From the NCBI GenBank assembly GCA_028822935.1, contig JAPKCM010000004.1:1-64000 (forward strand): a DNA stretch of 64,000 bases. The letters run 5' to 3'. The notes under the pieces are model-generated. The model searched no databases. It was not told the origin of the DNA and was given only the letters and a program-made list of their open reading frames with translations. Source of the DNA: Akkermansiaceae bacterium. Its GTDB lineage: Bacteria > Verrucomicrobiota > Verrucomicrobiia > Verrucomicrobiales > Akkermansiaceae. A program made the translations under genes and the position numbers. Positions 8,004-15,701 of this stretch are shown here, one piece after another. The first letter of the stretch is position 1. Every line of letters begins with the position of its first letter.

Positions 8004-8285
8004 ATGAAAGAAGAAAGTAAAAATCATGCTCTAGCAACTAAACTGTCTAATCGAGGAGCTGGATTGTTTCTAGCAGGTATATTACTTAGCTTACTCTTAC
8101 TGGATCCTGGCATCGGAGGAATAACCCTTATATCTTCTTTCTTTCTAGGAGTTATTGCATGCTGCCTCGGTATCTCCGCAAAGAATACCCGAGCAATTAT
8201 TGTAGGAGCTGTTCCCGCTATATTGGTTATTGTGTTTATGATCATTAGTACAATTGCAATGAATAATGGTATGGTTGTTGAATAA
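8004..8285 (+). CDS. Small membrane protein of unknown function
   Basis: The 93-residue product has a short charged N-terminus (MKEESKNHALATKLSNRG) and three hydrophobic segments, at about 19-36, 42-59 and 66-88 (AIIVGAVPAILVIVFMIIST). ATG 8004 is chosen because upstream in-frame sequence is the repeat and trkA antisense. No family is recognised. Its start codon directly follows repeat copy C, so it may have lost its own upstream region or be read from a promoter in or before the repeat. Confidence 0.5.
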   Translation: MKEESKNHALATKLSNRGAGLFLAGILLSLLLLDPGIGGITLISSFFLGVIACCLGISAKNTRAIIVGAVPAILVIVFMIISTIAMNNGMVVE

Positions 8286-8319
8286 GGAACTCCGATATAA
8301 TTAGGTATGGAACGAAAGA

Positions 8320-9207
8320 CTATTCAGCAACCAGCCCCCTTTCTCCCCTCCGGTAGGATACGGAAATTTCTCGTAGGAGGAGCAAGAGTGGGATGAGCCA
8401 GTGCGGGGTGCGGACGAGGGCCTCGATCAGCCAGGGGTCCAGTCCGTATCGAGGGAGCTCGGTATCGTAGTAGGCTAAGATGCGAGCGAGGGTGGTCAGG
8501 CCTCCCCAGCAGGCCATGTAGGCCAGGGCAGCCCGCCGTGTGATGGGCAGGAAGATGAGCGCGACGACGATAAAATCGAGCCAGCCGACAATTTTCAAAA
8601 ACATGAGGCTGGCCGTTTCCGAGAGAGGTAAGATTTCGGTCATCATCATCCGAAACTCCAGAGGCACGCTGTAGTAACCTACTGCATAGAGTCCGTGACC
8701 GGTGAAGGTAGAGGCGGCGGCGATGAGGAGAATCCACTTTATGACATTTTCACGTCTCACCGAGGTGGTCTTTGCCCCCAGGAGAATAAGGAGAGCAATG
8801 GGGCTGGCAATCTGGAGGGCGTATTCCATTCCGATACCAGCCTGCATGTCTTTTGCGACCCAGCGTGAGAAGGCGTCGAGGATGACGATGACGATTCCAG
8901 GGAGCAGGAGCCATCGCATCCAGCTTACCCGTGAGATCCCGGAAAGCCACGGAAGGAGTGCGGAGATGACTAGGAAGATCCCTATCGCATCCAGGGTGGG
9001 GCTGATCCAGGCATCAGAAGTGCGCGCAAAATGACTCCAGGTGATGTCAAAATTTTTAAGGACCGGAGTCCACCAAGCTTCTTGCCAAATGAGTTCGCGG
9101 ATGGGGCTATCCCAGCGCCAGGTTAGCCAACCTCGCGCGAGGAAGATGAGGCTAACGACAAGCTGCAAGGTTCCTTTGCTGAGAAGGTCCGTTTTATTCC
9201 TCATCAT
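8320..9207 (-). CDS. Multi-pass inner-membrane protein of unknown function
   Basis: The 295-residue product has about eight hydrophobic stretches (for example LQLVVSLIFLARGWLTW, LDAIGIFLVISALLPWL, WLLLPGIVIVILDAF, LDFIVVALIFLPI, WLIPLLLLLREISV) and few charged residues between them. Conserved-looking aromatic pairs (ARGWLTWRWDSP, YYDTELPRYG) sit in loops. I do not recognise a family and see no transport or catalytic motif. It is followed on the same strand, in its upstream direction, by the secreted metallophosphatase at a 54-base distance, so the two could be co-transcribed. Confidence 0.6.
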   Translation of the reverse strand: MMRNKTDLLSKGTLQLVVSLIFLARGWLTWRWDSPIRELIWQEAWWTPVLKNFDITWSHFARTSDAWISPTLDAIGIFLVISALLPWLSGISRVSWMRWLLLPGIVIVILDAFSRWVAKDMQAGIGMEYALQIASPIALLILLGAKTTSVRRENVIKWILLIAAASTFTGHGLYAVGYYSVPLEFRMMMTEILPLSETASLMFLKIVGWLDFIVVALIFLPITRRAALAYMACWGGLTTLARILAYYDTELPRYGLDPWLIEALVRTPHWLIPLLLLLREISVSYRRGERGLVAE

Positions 9208-9261
9208 ATCCTACTCTCGGTTTTTGTGGCAAGGGGGCCACGCTTTCCTCGGTGGGTTTTT

Positions 9262-10533
9262 TTAGTCTGCGGGAATGGTCAGGACCTCATCGCCACCGCG
9301 GGGCGCCCAGAGCGAAATTCCCGCAGGGTTCTCATAGGGTTTCTTAGGATCGATTTCCCCGATTCTAGCGACGTTTTCGATCTTCACGGTCTTGTCATAC
9401 ATCGCCTTTGGAGTGACGTGGATCCAGTCGAAGCCGTTGAAAGATGCTGCGCCTACCGTCCAGGGGAAGGCAACATCCGCCTTACGCAATGGGGCACCCC
9501 AACAACCTTCACCGAGATAGGTGGTCGCATTAGGGTCATCGGGAGCTGCCCTAAAGCCACCTTTTCCGCTGGCGTCAGGACGAATGGGCAGGGTGCGTTT
9601 CATGACATGCGAGTCGGACTCCATCGCCAAGTCCAAGCCTGCTTCATAAAAAGTCTTGGCCCATTTGGCGGGGTTTCTTCCAAGTGCTTTTCCGCTGGTA
9701 TGAGGAAGCATCGGCTTGTGATATCCGGCGACGAGGTGAGTCACGCCATTGGCATTTTTTCTGAGGTCATCGGAAAGCCAGGCACCCTGAGCTCCGTCAG
9801 CAGGGATTTCGCTGTTTAAGATGTAGTAGCGGAAAAGATCACCACCGATGGAAAAGGCAGCGTAGGAGTCCTTGGGCATGCCGAAGTGGTTGGGGATGGA
9901 TTCGGGGCGGCCTTCGTGATTGCCTCGGTGCGGGGCGATGGGGAGGAGGTGGCCCTTTTCGTTGATGGTCAATTGCCAGTCATCCAGCCAGTGACTCCAT
10001 TCTTCAGCGTTATCTTGGCTGATCATATCTCCGGTGAAGGCCACGAAAAGAGGGGCCAGTTTTTTACAGAGAGTATTCGCGGCTTGTCGAACGTCCCGAA
10101 AGTTCCGTGAATCGCCACCGCAGATAAAGGTAAAGGCCTCCGGCTTGTCAGGTGCGGTCTTGAAATAAAAGCGACGGCTGACGCCAAAATCATCACCGAG
10201 GCACATGAAATACCAGCTATCTGGCACGAGATTTTGCAAGCGCACGAAGCAGTTGATCATGCCATCATACTTGACGACACGATTTACCTTGGCCCGGTTC
10301 GAATATTTCCCTTTCTGGCGATTTTGGTTTTGTAGACCGTAGTAGAGAGTTGCGGGATCGCCTGCGAGCTGGTTCCACACGAAGGTTGCGGTGGTGGTGG
10401 GATCCTCAAACCACACGAGGCGGTATTTTTCAGTTTGAGACGTGTTGGTGTTTCTTTCTCTTGTCTGGGCGCTGGCGGGAGCGGCCAAATGCAAAGCACT
10501 CACCAATACGAGGAGAATATATTTACGAATCAT
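9262..10533 (-). CDS. Secreted purple-acid-phosphatase-like metallophosphatase
   Basis: The start is taken at ATG 10531-10533 (MIRKYILLVLVSALHLAAPASAQ), giving a signal peptide; an ATG eight codons upstream is possible. After an N-terminal fibronectin-III-like part (about 35-125, YRLVWFEDPTTTATFVWNQ) comes a calcineurin-like domain. Its metal ligand motifs are GGDSRN, FTGDM, RGNHEG, AGYHKPMLPH and ESDSH. This order fits the purple acid phosphatase family, which hydrolyses phosphate monoesters in the periplasm or outside the cell. In the last motif DSH replaces the more usual GHxH, so metal binding may differ. Confidence 0.85.
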   Translation of the reverse strand: MIRKYILLVLVSALHLAAPASAQTRERNTNTSQTEKYRLVWFEDPTTTATFVWNQLAGDPATLYYGLQNQNRQKGKYSNRAKVNRVVKYDGMINCFVRLQNLVPDSWYFMCLGDDFGVSRRFYFKTAPDKPEAFTFICGGDSRNFRDVRQAANTLCKKLAPLFVAFTGDMISQDNAEEWSHWLDDWQLTINEKGHLLPIAPHRGNHEGRPESIPNHFGMPKDSYAAFSIGGDLFRYYILNSEIPADGAQGAWLSDDLRKNANGVTHLVAGYHKPMLPHTSGKALGRNPAKWAKTFYEAGLDLAMESDSHVMKRTLPIRPDASGKGGFRAAPDDPNATTYLGEGCWGAPLRKADVAFPWTVGAASFNGFDWIHVTPKAMYDKTVKIENVARIGEIDPKKPYENPAGISLWAPRGGDEVLTIPAD

Positions 10534-10645
10534 GGAAATTTTTTTTTGAACGATCATCTTTTTTGCTGGTTGGTTTTATGATTGGTAAGGTGACTTGGGC
10601 GTCCTTGCAAAGCTAAACACACCATTGACCGATCCTAGCTGGAGC

Positions 10646-10670
10646 CTTGGCCGATTGAGGCCAAGACCTT
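10646..10670. terminator. Perfect stem-loop, possible terminator
   Basis: CTTGGCC (10646-10652) and GGCCAAG (10659-10665) pair perfectly around GATTGA, followed by ACCTTTTCTG. No convincing gene ends here, so it may be a remnant of a lost gene's terminator. Confidence 0.4.
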
Positions 10671-10808
10671 TTCTGATTAACAATGGTCTCTACGGGACTA
10701 AGAGCGTGTTTTTTCCTCTGAAGGGTTGGTGCGAAAACTCAAAGCGCCGCCGCCGCCCACCATGTGGACTCTTCTTAATCGCAATCCCACCGGGCATCCG
10801 CCCCGTCA

Positions 10809-10888
10809 GACTGCTAGGAATTTGCTTTTGGCGGAAGGGCCTTTAACCCGCCCTTGGACCGGAGGGGGAGAAAGGGGTTTGCGGGGGA
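10809..10888 (-). repeat. Dispersed hairpin repeat, copy D
   Basis: On the reverse strand this copy reads CCCTTTCTCCCCCTCCGGTC, CAAGGGC, GGGTTAAAG, GCCCTTCCGCCAAAAG and CAAATTCCTAGCAGTC. AAGGGC and GCCCTT pair perfectly around GGGTTAAAG, the longest stem of the four copies. It abuts the inner end of the right long inverted repeat. The gap 10534-11204 otherwise shows no gene. Confidence 0.8.
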
Positions 10889-11063
10889 CGTTTGATCTTC
10901 AAATAGATAGGTCTATTTCTGGGCTCATCGCTAAGACGCCCTCAGATTTGAGGGAGTCTTCAAATCCCTCAAAGGACAATCCGGAACGTCACAGATCCTC
11001 ACTGGATGGTAGCACATTGTTAGCACGATGGACCAAAAAGTAAGGAATTCCCTTTAGGTGAGG
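10881..11063. repeat. Right copy of the long inverted repeat
   Basis: This is the reverse-complement partner of 4388-4507. It carries an extra 61 bases bounded by direct repeats TCTTCAAAT (10896-10904 and 10957-10965). The extra piece contains two perfect hairpins: AAATAGA/TCTATTT (10901-10918) and CCCTCA/TGAGGG (10939-10954). Confidence 0.75.
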
Positions 11064-11204
11064 TGGTTTTATGGAATGGGGAATCGAAGAGCTTTTTAAT
11101 TTACCCATTCCAACGATAGATCAGGCACAAAAAAGGCCCATTTCCCCGAATCTTCACATTCAAATCATCAAGCCTTCACAAAGCACAGTCACTGTTTCTT
11201 CGTC

Positions 11205-11372
11205 ATGAAGACCAGTTCCCTGCTCCTCATTTTGCTATATTCTTCTCTTTCTCCTTCGGCCGCAAGTGTTTCCGCTGCTGTTCAAGAAGAGACAAATTTG
11301 ACCGCTCCGCCCGTTGTCATCCTCAGCCAGTTCCACGATTCCGAGCTCCCCCCACTGACTCCTTTCTTCTAA
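11205..11372 (+). CDS. Small secreted peptide upstream of a membrane-protein operon
   Basis: ATG 11205 opens a 55-residue frame with a clear signal peptide (MKTSSLLLILLYSSLSPSAA), then a short tail rich in Pro, Val and acidic residues (VQEETNLTAPPVVILSQFHD). Its TAA stop is immediately followed by the ATG of the next gene (TAA-ATG, no gap). The junction suggests translational coupling. It could instead be the truncated start of a larger secreted protein. No homologue is recognised. Confidence 0.45.
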   Translation: MKTSSLLLILLYSSLSPSAASVSAAVQEETNLTAPPVVILSQFHDSELPPLTPFF

Positions 11373-12158
11373 ATGTCCGCCCAACTCGCAGCTCTTCTCA
11401 TCGGCGCACCCGATGACTTACGGGTGTGGATCGAGACGCCCTCTCGACGCAACCTCGTGATCTGCCTTGCCACCATCGTGCTGGGTTTCGGGAGCTACGG
11501 ACTCACCGTGGGACTGTGGCGCGCCCCCACCATGGGATTCTATGTCGCGCTCAAGATGCCTGCGCTCATCTTCATCACCCTTGCCTGCAACGGGCTTCTC
11601 AACGGCATGCTCGCTCTCCTCCTCGGCAGTGGCCTAGGCTTTCGTCAGTCTATTTTAGCGCAGCTTCTCAGCTTCTCGGTCGCCGCACTTATTTTGGGAT
11701 CCCTTGCTCCCGTTCTCTTATTCATGGCGCTGAATGCCCCCTCTCCCGACGCCCCCAATGCCGGAACGGCCCATGCCAACTACATGGTCATTCACACCGC
11801 CATCATTGCCTATGCTGGCGTCATCGCAAATGGTCACCTCGCCCGCTTACTCGTGGTCACCACGCCCAGCAAGAAAATCGCCGGAGCCACCTTGGTCGCC
11901 TGGCTTGGAGGGAACGCCTTTATGGGCGCACAGTTCTCCTGGATCCTCCGCCCCTTCTTCGGAACTCCCGGATTAGAAGTCGCCTTCCTCCGCGCCGATC
12001 CCATGCGAGGTACCTTTTACGAAACGATCTGGCGCTCCATGGGCGTCATGACCGGCGGCCATCCCATTGAAGGCTTCGTGGCCGCCTGCTTCGGCCTCTT
12101 CCTCCTCCTCATCCCTCTCTTAAAATTCTTCACCGACCCAAATTCCATCAAATCATGA
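11373..12158 (+). CDS. Yip1-like multi-pass membrane protein
   Basis: The 261-residue product has about six membrane segments (VICLATIVLGFGSYGLTVGL, LIFITLACNGLLNGMLALLL, AALILGSLAPVLLFMAL, TAIIAYAGVIANGHLARLLV, and a C-terminal FGLFLLLIPLLKFF). The GSLAPVLLF-type central segments recall Yip1/YIP1-family membrane proteins, but the match is weak. It shares the pattern (S)xxLRPxxG (ILRPFFGTPG) with the next gene (LRPIIGRAD), so the two may be distant paralogues. Its stop overlaps the next start (ATGA). Confidence 0.65.
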   Translation: MSAQLAALLIGAPDDLRVWIETPSRRNLVICLATIVLGFGSYGLTVGLWRAPTMGFYVALKMPALIFITLACNGLLNGMLALLLGSGLGFRQSILAQLLSFSVAALILGSLAPVLLFMALNAPSPDAPNAGTAHANYMVIHTAIIAYAGVIANGHLARLLVVTTPSKKIAGATLVAWLGGNAFMGAQFSWILRPFFGTPGLEVAFLRADPMRGTFYETIWRSMGVMTGGHPIEGFVAACFGLFLLLIPLLKFFTDPNSIKS

Positions 12159-12937
12159 ATGACCAAAATCCCACTCCACCCGCCCTTCCTCTAAAAGAAG
12201 AGCACAGCACCGAGCCGGTTCTGAGCCAAAAGGCCACTCTCTCTGAAATTTTTGAGTGCCTCCTCAAGCACCCTCACTCCCTCATCAATACCATCCGTCA
12301 AAACGATGGTCCCCCCGCGCTCGCAGCCAAACTTCTTGGACTCACCTTTGCCGCCTTCATCATCTTCGGGCTCACCCTGGGAAGTTTCTCTTTCAATGAA
12401 CAACTCTGGGCCGCTCCGCTCAAGATCCTGATGGGCGTGATCGTCAGCGCCATCATTTGCCTCCCCAGCCTCTACATCTTCACCGCCCTCACCGGAACGT
12501 CCCTCAAGCTCCCCGAAATCGCCCAAGGCCTCGCCGCCGCCCTTGCTCTCATCGCAGCCCTTCTATTGGGATTCACCCCCGTCCTCTGGGTCTTCTCCCA
12601 ATCCACCGAATCCCAGCCCTTCTTCGGCTTCCTCGTCCTCGCCGCCTGGCTCATCGCCGTCGGCTTCGGCACCGGGCTTCTCATGAAGATGCTCAAGCAC
12701 ACCCAAACAACCAAAACCACCCCGCTTCGTATCTGGATTGGAATTTTCCTCCTCGTCACCCTCCAAATGTCCACCACTCTGCGCCCCATCATCGGCCGCG
12801 CCGACACCCACTTCACGAGCAAAAAACGCTTCTTCCTAGAGCACTGGATTGGCGAAATGTCTCCTGAAAAAACTCCGATTAAGAAAAAGATCGAAAATGA
12901 CCCACGCACTGATGGATGGCAAGATAAAGGCGAGTAA
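12155..12937 (+). CDS. Multi-pass membrane protein, probable partner of the preceding gene
   Basis: The 260-residue protein has a Pro-rich cytoplasmic N-terminus (residues 1-60). Six membrane segments follow (LLGLTFAAFIIFGLTLGSF, ILMGVIVSAIICLPSLYIFT, GLAAALALIAALLLGFTPVL, FLVLAAWLIAVGFGTGLLM, IWIGIFLLVTLQMSTTL), and it ends in a charged tail (about 215-260, HWIGEMSPEKTPIKKKIEND). Its ATG overlaps the upstream TGA by four bases, so it is in the same operon. Similar size, topology and the shared LRPxxG motif suggest that the two form a complex. Function is unknown. Confidence 0.65.
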   Translation: MNDQNPTPPALPLKEEHSTEPVLSQKATLSEIFECLLKHPHSLINTIRQNDGPPALAAKLLGLTFAAFIIFGLTLGSFSFNEQLWAAPLKILMGVIVSAIICLPSLYIFTALTGTSLKLPEIAQGLAAALALIAALLLGFTPVLWVFSQSTESQPFFGFLVLAAWLIAVGFGTGLLMKMLKHTQTTKTTPLRIWIGIFLLVTLQMSTTLRPIIGRADTHFTSKKRFFLEHWIGEMSPEKTPIKKKIENDPRTDGWQDKGE

Positions 12938-12944
12938 AACGGCC

Positions 12945-13368
12945 ATGAAACACAGCCCTCGCTCAGATATTTGGTGTGGAGTCTTCCCCCTCTTCCTCAC
13001 GTTCATCCTCGCCGGCATCATCATTCCCGCAACTTTCACGACTCGATTCCAATCCCTACCACCGCAACTTCGCTTACCTTCGAGGTGACAACTCCGTTGC
13101 CAGAAAACGAATCACCAAAGACGGTCGCGCCTTCGTAAAAGGAATCAAAAAAGACTTCTTCGAAACCGGACCCGATACCCACTGGGGAGAAAAGCCCCCC
13201 AAAATTCATCACCCGCTTCCATGCCGCGTCCTCCCTGAGCCCAAATTTAAGCTCTTGGAATCGATAAACTTCATCGTCTTTCTGATGCTCGCCTGCGGAC
13301 CCATCATCTACTACCTCCTCCTAAAATTCTCCGCCGCCAGAAAAGAAAGTAGTTCCCCATCTCCATGA
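12945..13368 (+). pseudogene. Two-membrane-segment protein gene, apparently frameshifted
   Basis: From ATG 12945 the frame reads MKHSPRSDIWCGVFPLFLTF and ILAGIIIPATFTTRF, an N-terminal membrane segment. It then loses its sense and stops at 13088. The neighbouring frame takes over at about 13040 with DSNPYHRNFAYLRGDNSVAR, a hydrophilic middle part (GRAFVKGIKKDFFETG) and a C-terminal membrane segment (NFIVFLMLACGPIIYYLLL), ending at 13368. Together they make one sensible protein of about 140 residues with both ends in the membrane. One base change near 13030-13045 explains it. It is either a real mutation or a sequencing error. Confidence 0.55.
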
Positions 13369-13697
13369 AAAATCGGCTCTTTTTTACGATTCTCGCCCTC
13401 ATATTAATTTCCGCGATGATTCCTCCAGTAGTGAAGACAAAGAAAAATGCCGCCAAAGCGAATGGGATCTACAGCGCGAAGCGTCTCGGCATCACGATGA
13501 ACGAATTCGATGCCGTCAATGACCACTACCCTCTTCCCTACGGGCTAAAAGCAACTCCAAGTCCCCAAAAAATAAAATGGGGCAGCCGGGCCGTCGTTCT
13601 TTTATCCCTCGTTCTCCTCATCTTCCTAGTATCCCGCTGGATTTGCGCGCCATTAAAGCGTTTACAACCCACTCCAGATCCCCATCCACACCCCTAA
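13365..13697 (+). CDS. Small protein with two membrane segments
   Basis: The 110-residue product has an N-terminal membrane segment (RLFFTILALILISAMIPPVV), a basic then acidic middle (KTKKNAAKANGIYSAKRLG, NEFDAVNDHYPLPYG), a second membrane segment (AVVLLSLVLLIFLVSRWICA) and a Pro-rich tail. Topology matches the preceding frameshifted gene, and its ATG overlaps that gene's stop by four bases. It is the last gene of the 11.2-13.7 kb membrane operon. No family is recognised. Confidence 0.6.
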   Translation: MKNRLFFTILALILISAMIPPVVKTKKNAAKANGIYSAKRLGITMNEFDAVNDHYPLPYGLKATPSPQKIKWGSRAVVLLSLVLLIFLVSRWICAPLKRLQPTPDPHPHP

Positions 13698-13752
13698 ATT
13701 CTTTTCTCCTAGAATCTGGCACGGCAGTTGCTACCTTTTGTGCAGATCTTAA

Positions 13753-14109
<357 letters not shown>

Positions 14110-14128
14110 ATCATCCCTCTAAAATTTT

Positions 14129-14165
14129 AAAAGGCCGCTTTACTTCCGGGAAGTGGCCTTTTTAT
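14129..14165 (+). terminator. Intrinsic terminator after glnB
   Basis: AAAAGGCC (14129-14136) pairs with GGCCTTTT around an inner hairpin ACTTCC-G-GGAAGT, followed by further T. The next 47 bases (14166-14212) are repeats of short ATCTG/CCGA words (GAGATCTGAAATCTGAGG and CGACATCTGACATCCG) without coding content. Confidence 0.88.
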
Positions 14166-14212
14166 TTCAGTCCGAGATCTGAAATCTGAGGTCCGACATC
14201 TGACATCCGAAA

Positions 14213-14443
14213 TTATCCCAGATCCTCTGCCGTCACACTCCGCTGCTCACGGGTTCCAAGCTCCAAAGCCTGATCTACCACACGCTCAGGGCTCCCATCA
14301 AAACGGTAGCCATGACAGTTCGGACAAATCACGACATCGCTGACCACAATCGAATCACAGCCCTCGCAGACCTTGTAGGCCACGGGATTGTTGGCAATCT
14401 CCTTGGCTTTTTTGAGGCGGTCTTGCTGGTTCTGACTGGACAT
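14213..14443 (-). CDS. Small zinc-ribbon protein
   Basis: The 76-residue protein has four cysteines as CxxC-x10-CxxC (C26, C29, C40, C43: VCEGCDSIVVSDVVICPNCH), a classical zinc ribbon. It also has a charged helical N-terminus (QDRLKKAKEIANNPVAY) and an acidic C-terminal helix. The family is unknown to me but looks like a conserved verrucomicrobial small protein. It is on the same strand as rpsT, but a terminator hairpin lies between them, so it is probably transcribed partly independently or by read-through. Confidence 0.75.
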   Translation of the reverse strand: MSSQNQQDRLKKAKEIANNPVAYKVCEGCDSIVVSDVVICPNCHGYRFDGSPERVVDQALELGTREQRSVTAEDLG

Positions 14444-14453
14444 GATCGGGGAT

Positions 14454-14492
14454 AAAAAAAGCCAAGAGGTGACGACCTCCTGGCTTTTAGAA
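14454..14492 (-). terminator. Intrinsic terminator after rpsT
   Basis: Read on the reverse strand, GCCAGGAGGT and ACCTCTTGGC pair around CGTC with one mismatch, flanked by A and T runs. It lies 23 bases after the rpsT stop and just before the zinc-ribbon gene. Confidence 0.88.
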
Positions 14493-14515
14493 AAAATTAA
14501 AAGCTGAAGGAACGC

Positions 14516-14776
14516 CTAAGCAGGCTTGATCGCCTTATTGGTGCGGCTCTTCATGTTTGCCGCTTTGCTGTCATTAATGACGTTGCGCTTCGCTGCCTTG
14601 TCGACGGCTGAAGCAAATGCACTGAATGCGGTCTTCGCTTCATCGGCATTACCACCCTCAGCAGCAGTAAGAGTCTTCTTGTGGAGAGTCTTAATTTCGC
14701 TCTTGATCGCACGATTACGAACGGTGCGCTTTTCGATCTGACGCACACGCTTTTCTGCTGACTTGCTATTGGCCAT
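14516..14776 (-). CDS. rpsT: 30S ribosomal protein S20
   Basis: The start at ATG 14774-14776 gives the standard S20 opening MANSKSAEKRVRQIEKRTVR; the frame is open further upstream but without similarity. The 86-residue basic, Lys/Ala-rich helical protein (TLTAAEGGNADEAKTAFSAF, KGIIHKNKAARxKS-type ending: VINDSKAANMKSRTNKAIK) has the normal S20 length. S20 binds the 5' domain of 16S rRNA. It is monocistronic, with a terminator directly behind it. Confidence 0.95.
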   Translation of the reverse strand: MANSKSAEKRVRQIEKRTVRNRAIKSEIKTLHKKTLTAAEGGNADEAKTAFSAFASAVDKAAKRNVINDSKAANMKSRTNKAIKPA

Positions 14777-14892
14777 AATTAAATCCGCTTTCTGAGCGGA
14801 CCGAGAACCTAGAGAATTCAGAGCATCTGTCAAGTTCCAGTCCTCGGAAATTTTCGATAGCACCTTTGCCCGCCCTGTGGGAAACTCTTTTC

Positions 14893-15693
14893 ATGAAAAC
14901 AAGCATCGCTCTTACTCTTCTCAGCCTCCTTTCCCCGCTTAGGGCTCAGGATCGCCCAGAAATCCCCCCAGACCTACTCGATGACGAACATTTCCGCTCC
15001 GATAGTGCTCTCAATGATTTTACCGTTCCATCAATCGTCAAGGTCTTCGACGAATTGGAAAAGATTTCCCCGCTGGCCTATTCCTCCGATCATCTAAAAA
15101 GACACGAACGCCTTCCACTCGACCGCTCCAAGTTAGCCCTCCGACTCGGAACTCTGATCGCCGATGGCTTCATTGCGGTGCAAACTGGCAACTCCGACGA
15201 CGTCCCCTCGATCGCCTCCCACCTTTCCCGCTACGCCAAAGCCCTCGGCGCGGGCGATCGTATCACGCGCCACGCCGCTGCCCTTCTCGATCACGCCAAG
15301 GCCAAGGACCTCGATAAACTAAAAGCCGCCCTCGCAGCCACCCAGCGAGACGTCGAACGAGAACTCGTGAGCCTGCGCGATCCCGATCTCTCCCACCTCA
15401 TCTCCCTCGGAGGTTGGATCGAAGCCCTCGAAGCCGCCTCGACTGCCGTTGATAAGAAATTCACCCCCGAGCGCGCCCAGCGTCTCTTCCGCGAAGATAT
15501 CGCCGATTACTACTCCGAATCAATCGGCACCCTAAATCCCCAAATTAGCGATCTCCCCCATATCAAAAAAATGCGGGAGTATCTCTCCGGCCTTCGCAAC
15601 GCGATGGCCCTCGAAGAAGGAGCCAAACCTACCAAAGAAGGAGTGCTCGAAATTAGAGAGGTCGCTACCGCCCTTGCTAAATTTGCCCGCTAA
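14893..15693 (+). CDS. Secreted helical protein of unknown function
   Basis: ATG 14893 is chosen over 14866 because it starts a signal peptide (MKTSIALTLLSLLSPLRAQ). The mature part of about 245 residues is mostly amphipathic helix (SIVKVFDELEKISPLAYSSD, RLGTLIADGFIAVQTGN, AALLDHAKAKDLDKLKAALA, KKMREYLSGLRNAMALEEG). No catalytic motif or known domain is seen. The fold could be a periplasmic alpha-helical repeat. It ends 8 bases before the dehydrogenase/YgfZ fusion gene on the same strand, so the two are probably co-transcribed. Confidence 0.65.
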   Translation: MKTSIALTLLSLLSPLRAQDRPEIPPDLLDDEHFRSDSALNDFTVPSIVKVFDELEKISPLAYSSDHLKRHERLPLDRSKLALRLGTLIADGFIAVQTGNSDDVPSIASHLSRYAKALGAGDRITRHAAALLDHAKAKDLDKLKAALAATQRDVERELVSLRDPDLSHLISLGGWIEALEAASTAVDKKFTPERAQRLFREDIADYYSESIGTLNPQISDLPHIKKMREYLSGLRNAMALEEGAKPTKEGVLEIREVATALAKFAR

Positions 15694-15701
15694 TCACTCA
15701 C

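Noticed and set aside
8320-8380. A fifth copy of the short hairpin repeat at the end of the membrane-protein gene
   Set aside because: Only CCCTTTCTCCCCTCCGGT is shared with copy D; the hairpin and the CCTAGCAGTC end are missing.
1221-10888. Integron attC sites as an explanation of the short hairpin repeat
   Set aside because: The repeats lack paired RYYYAAC and GTTRRRY boxes, and the genes between them are in both orientations and not cassette-like; no integrase gene is seen.
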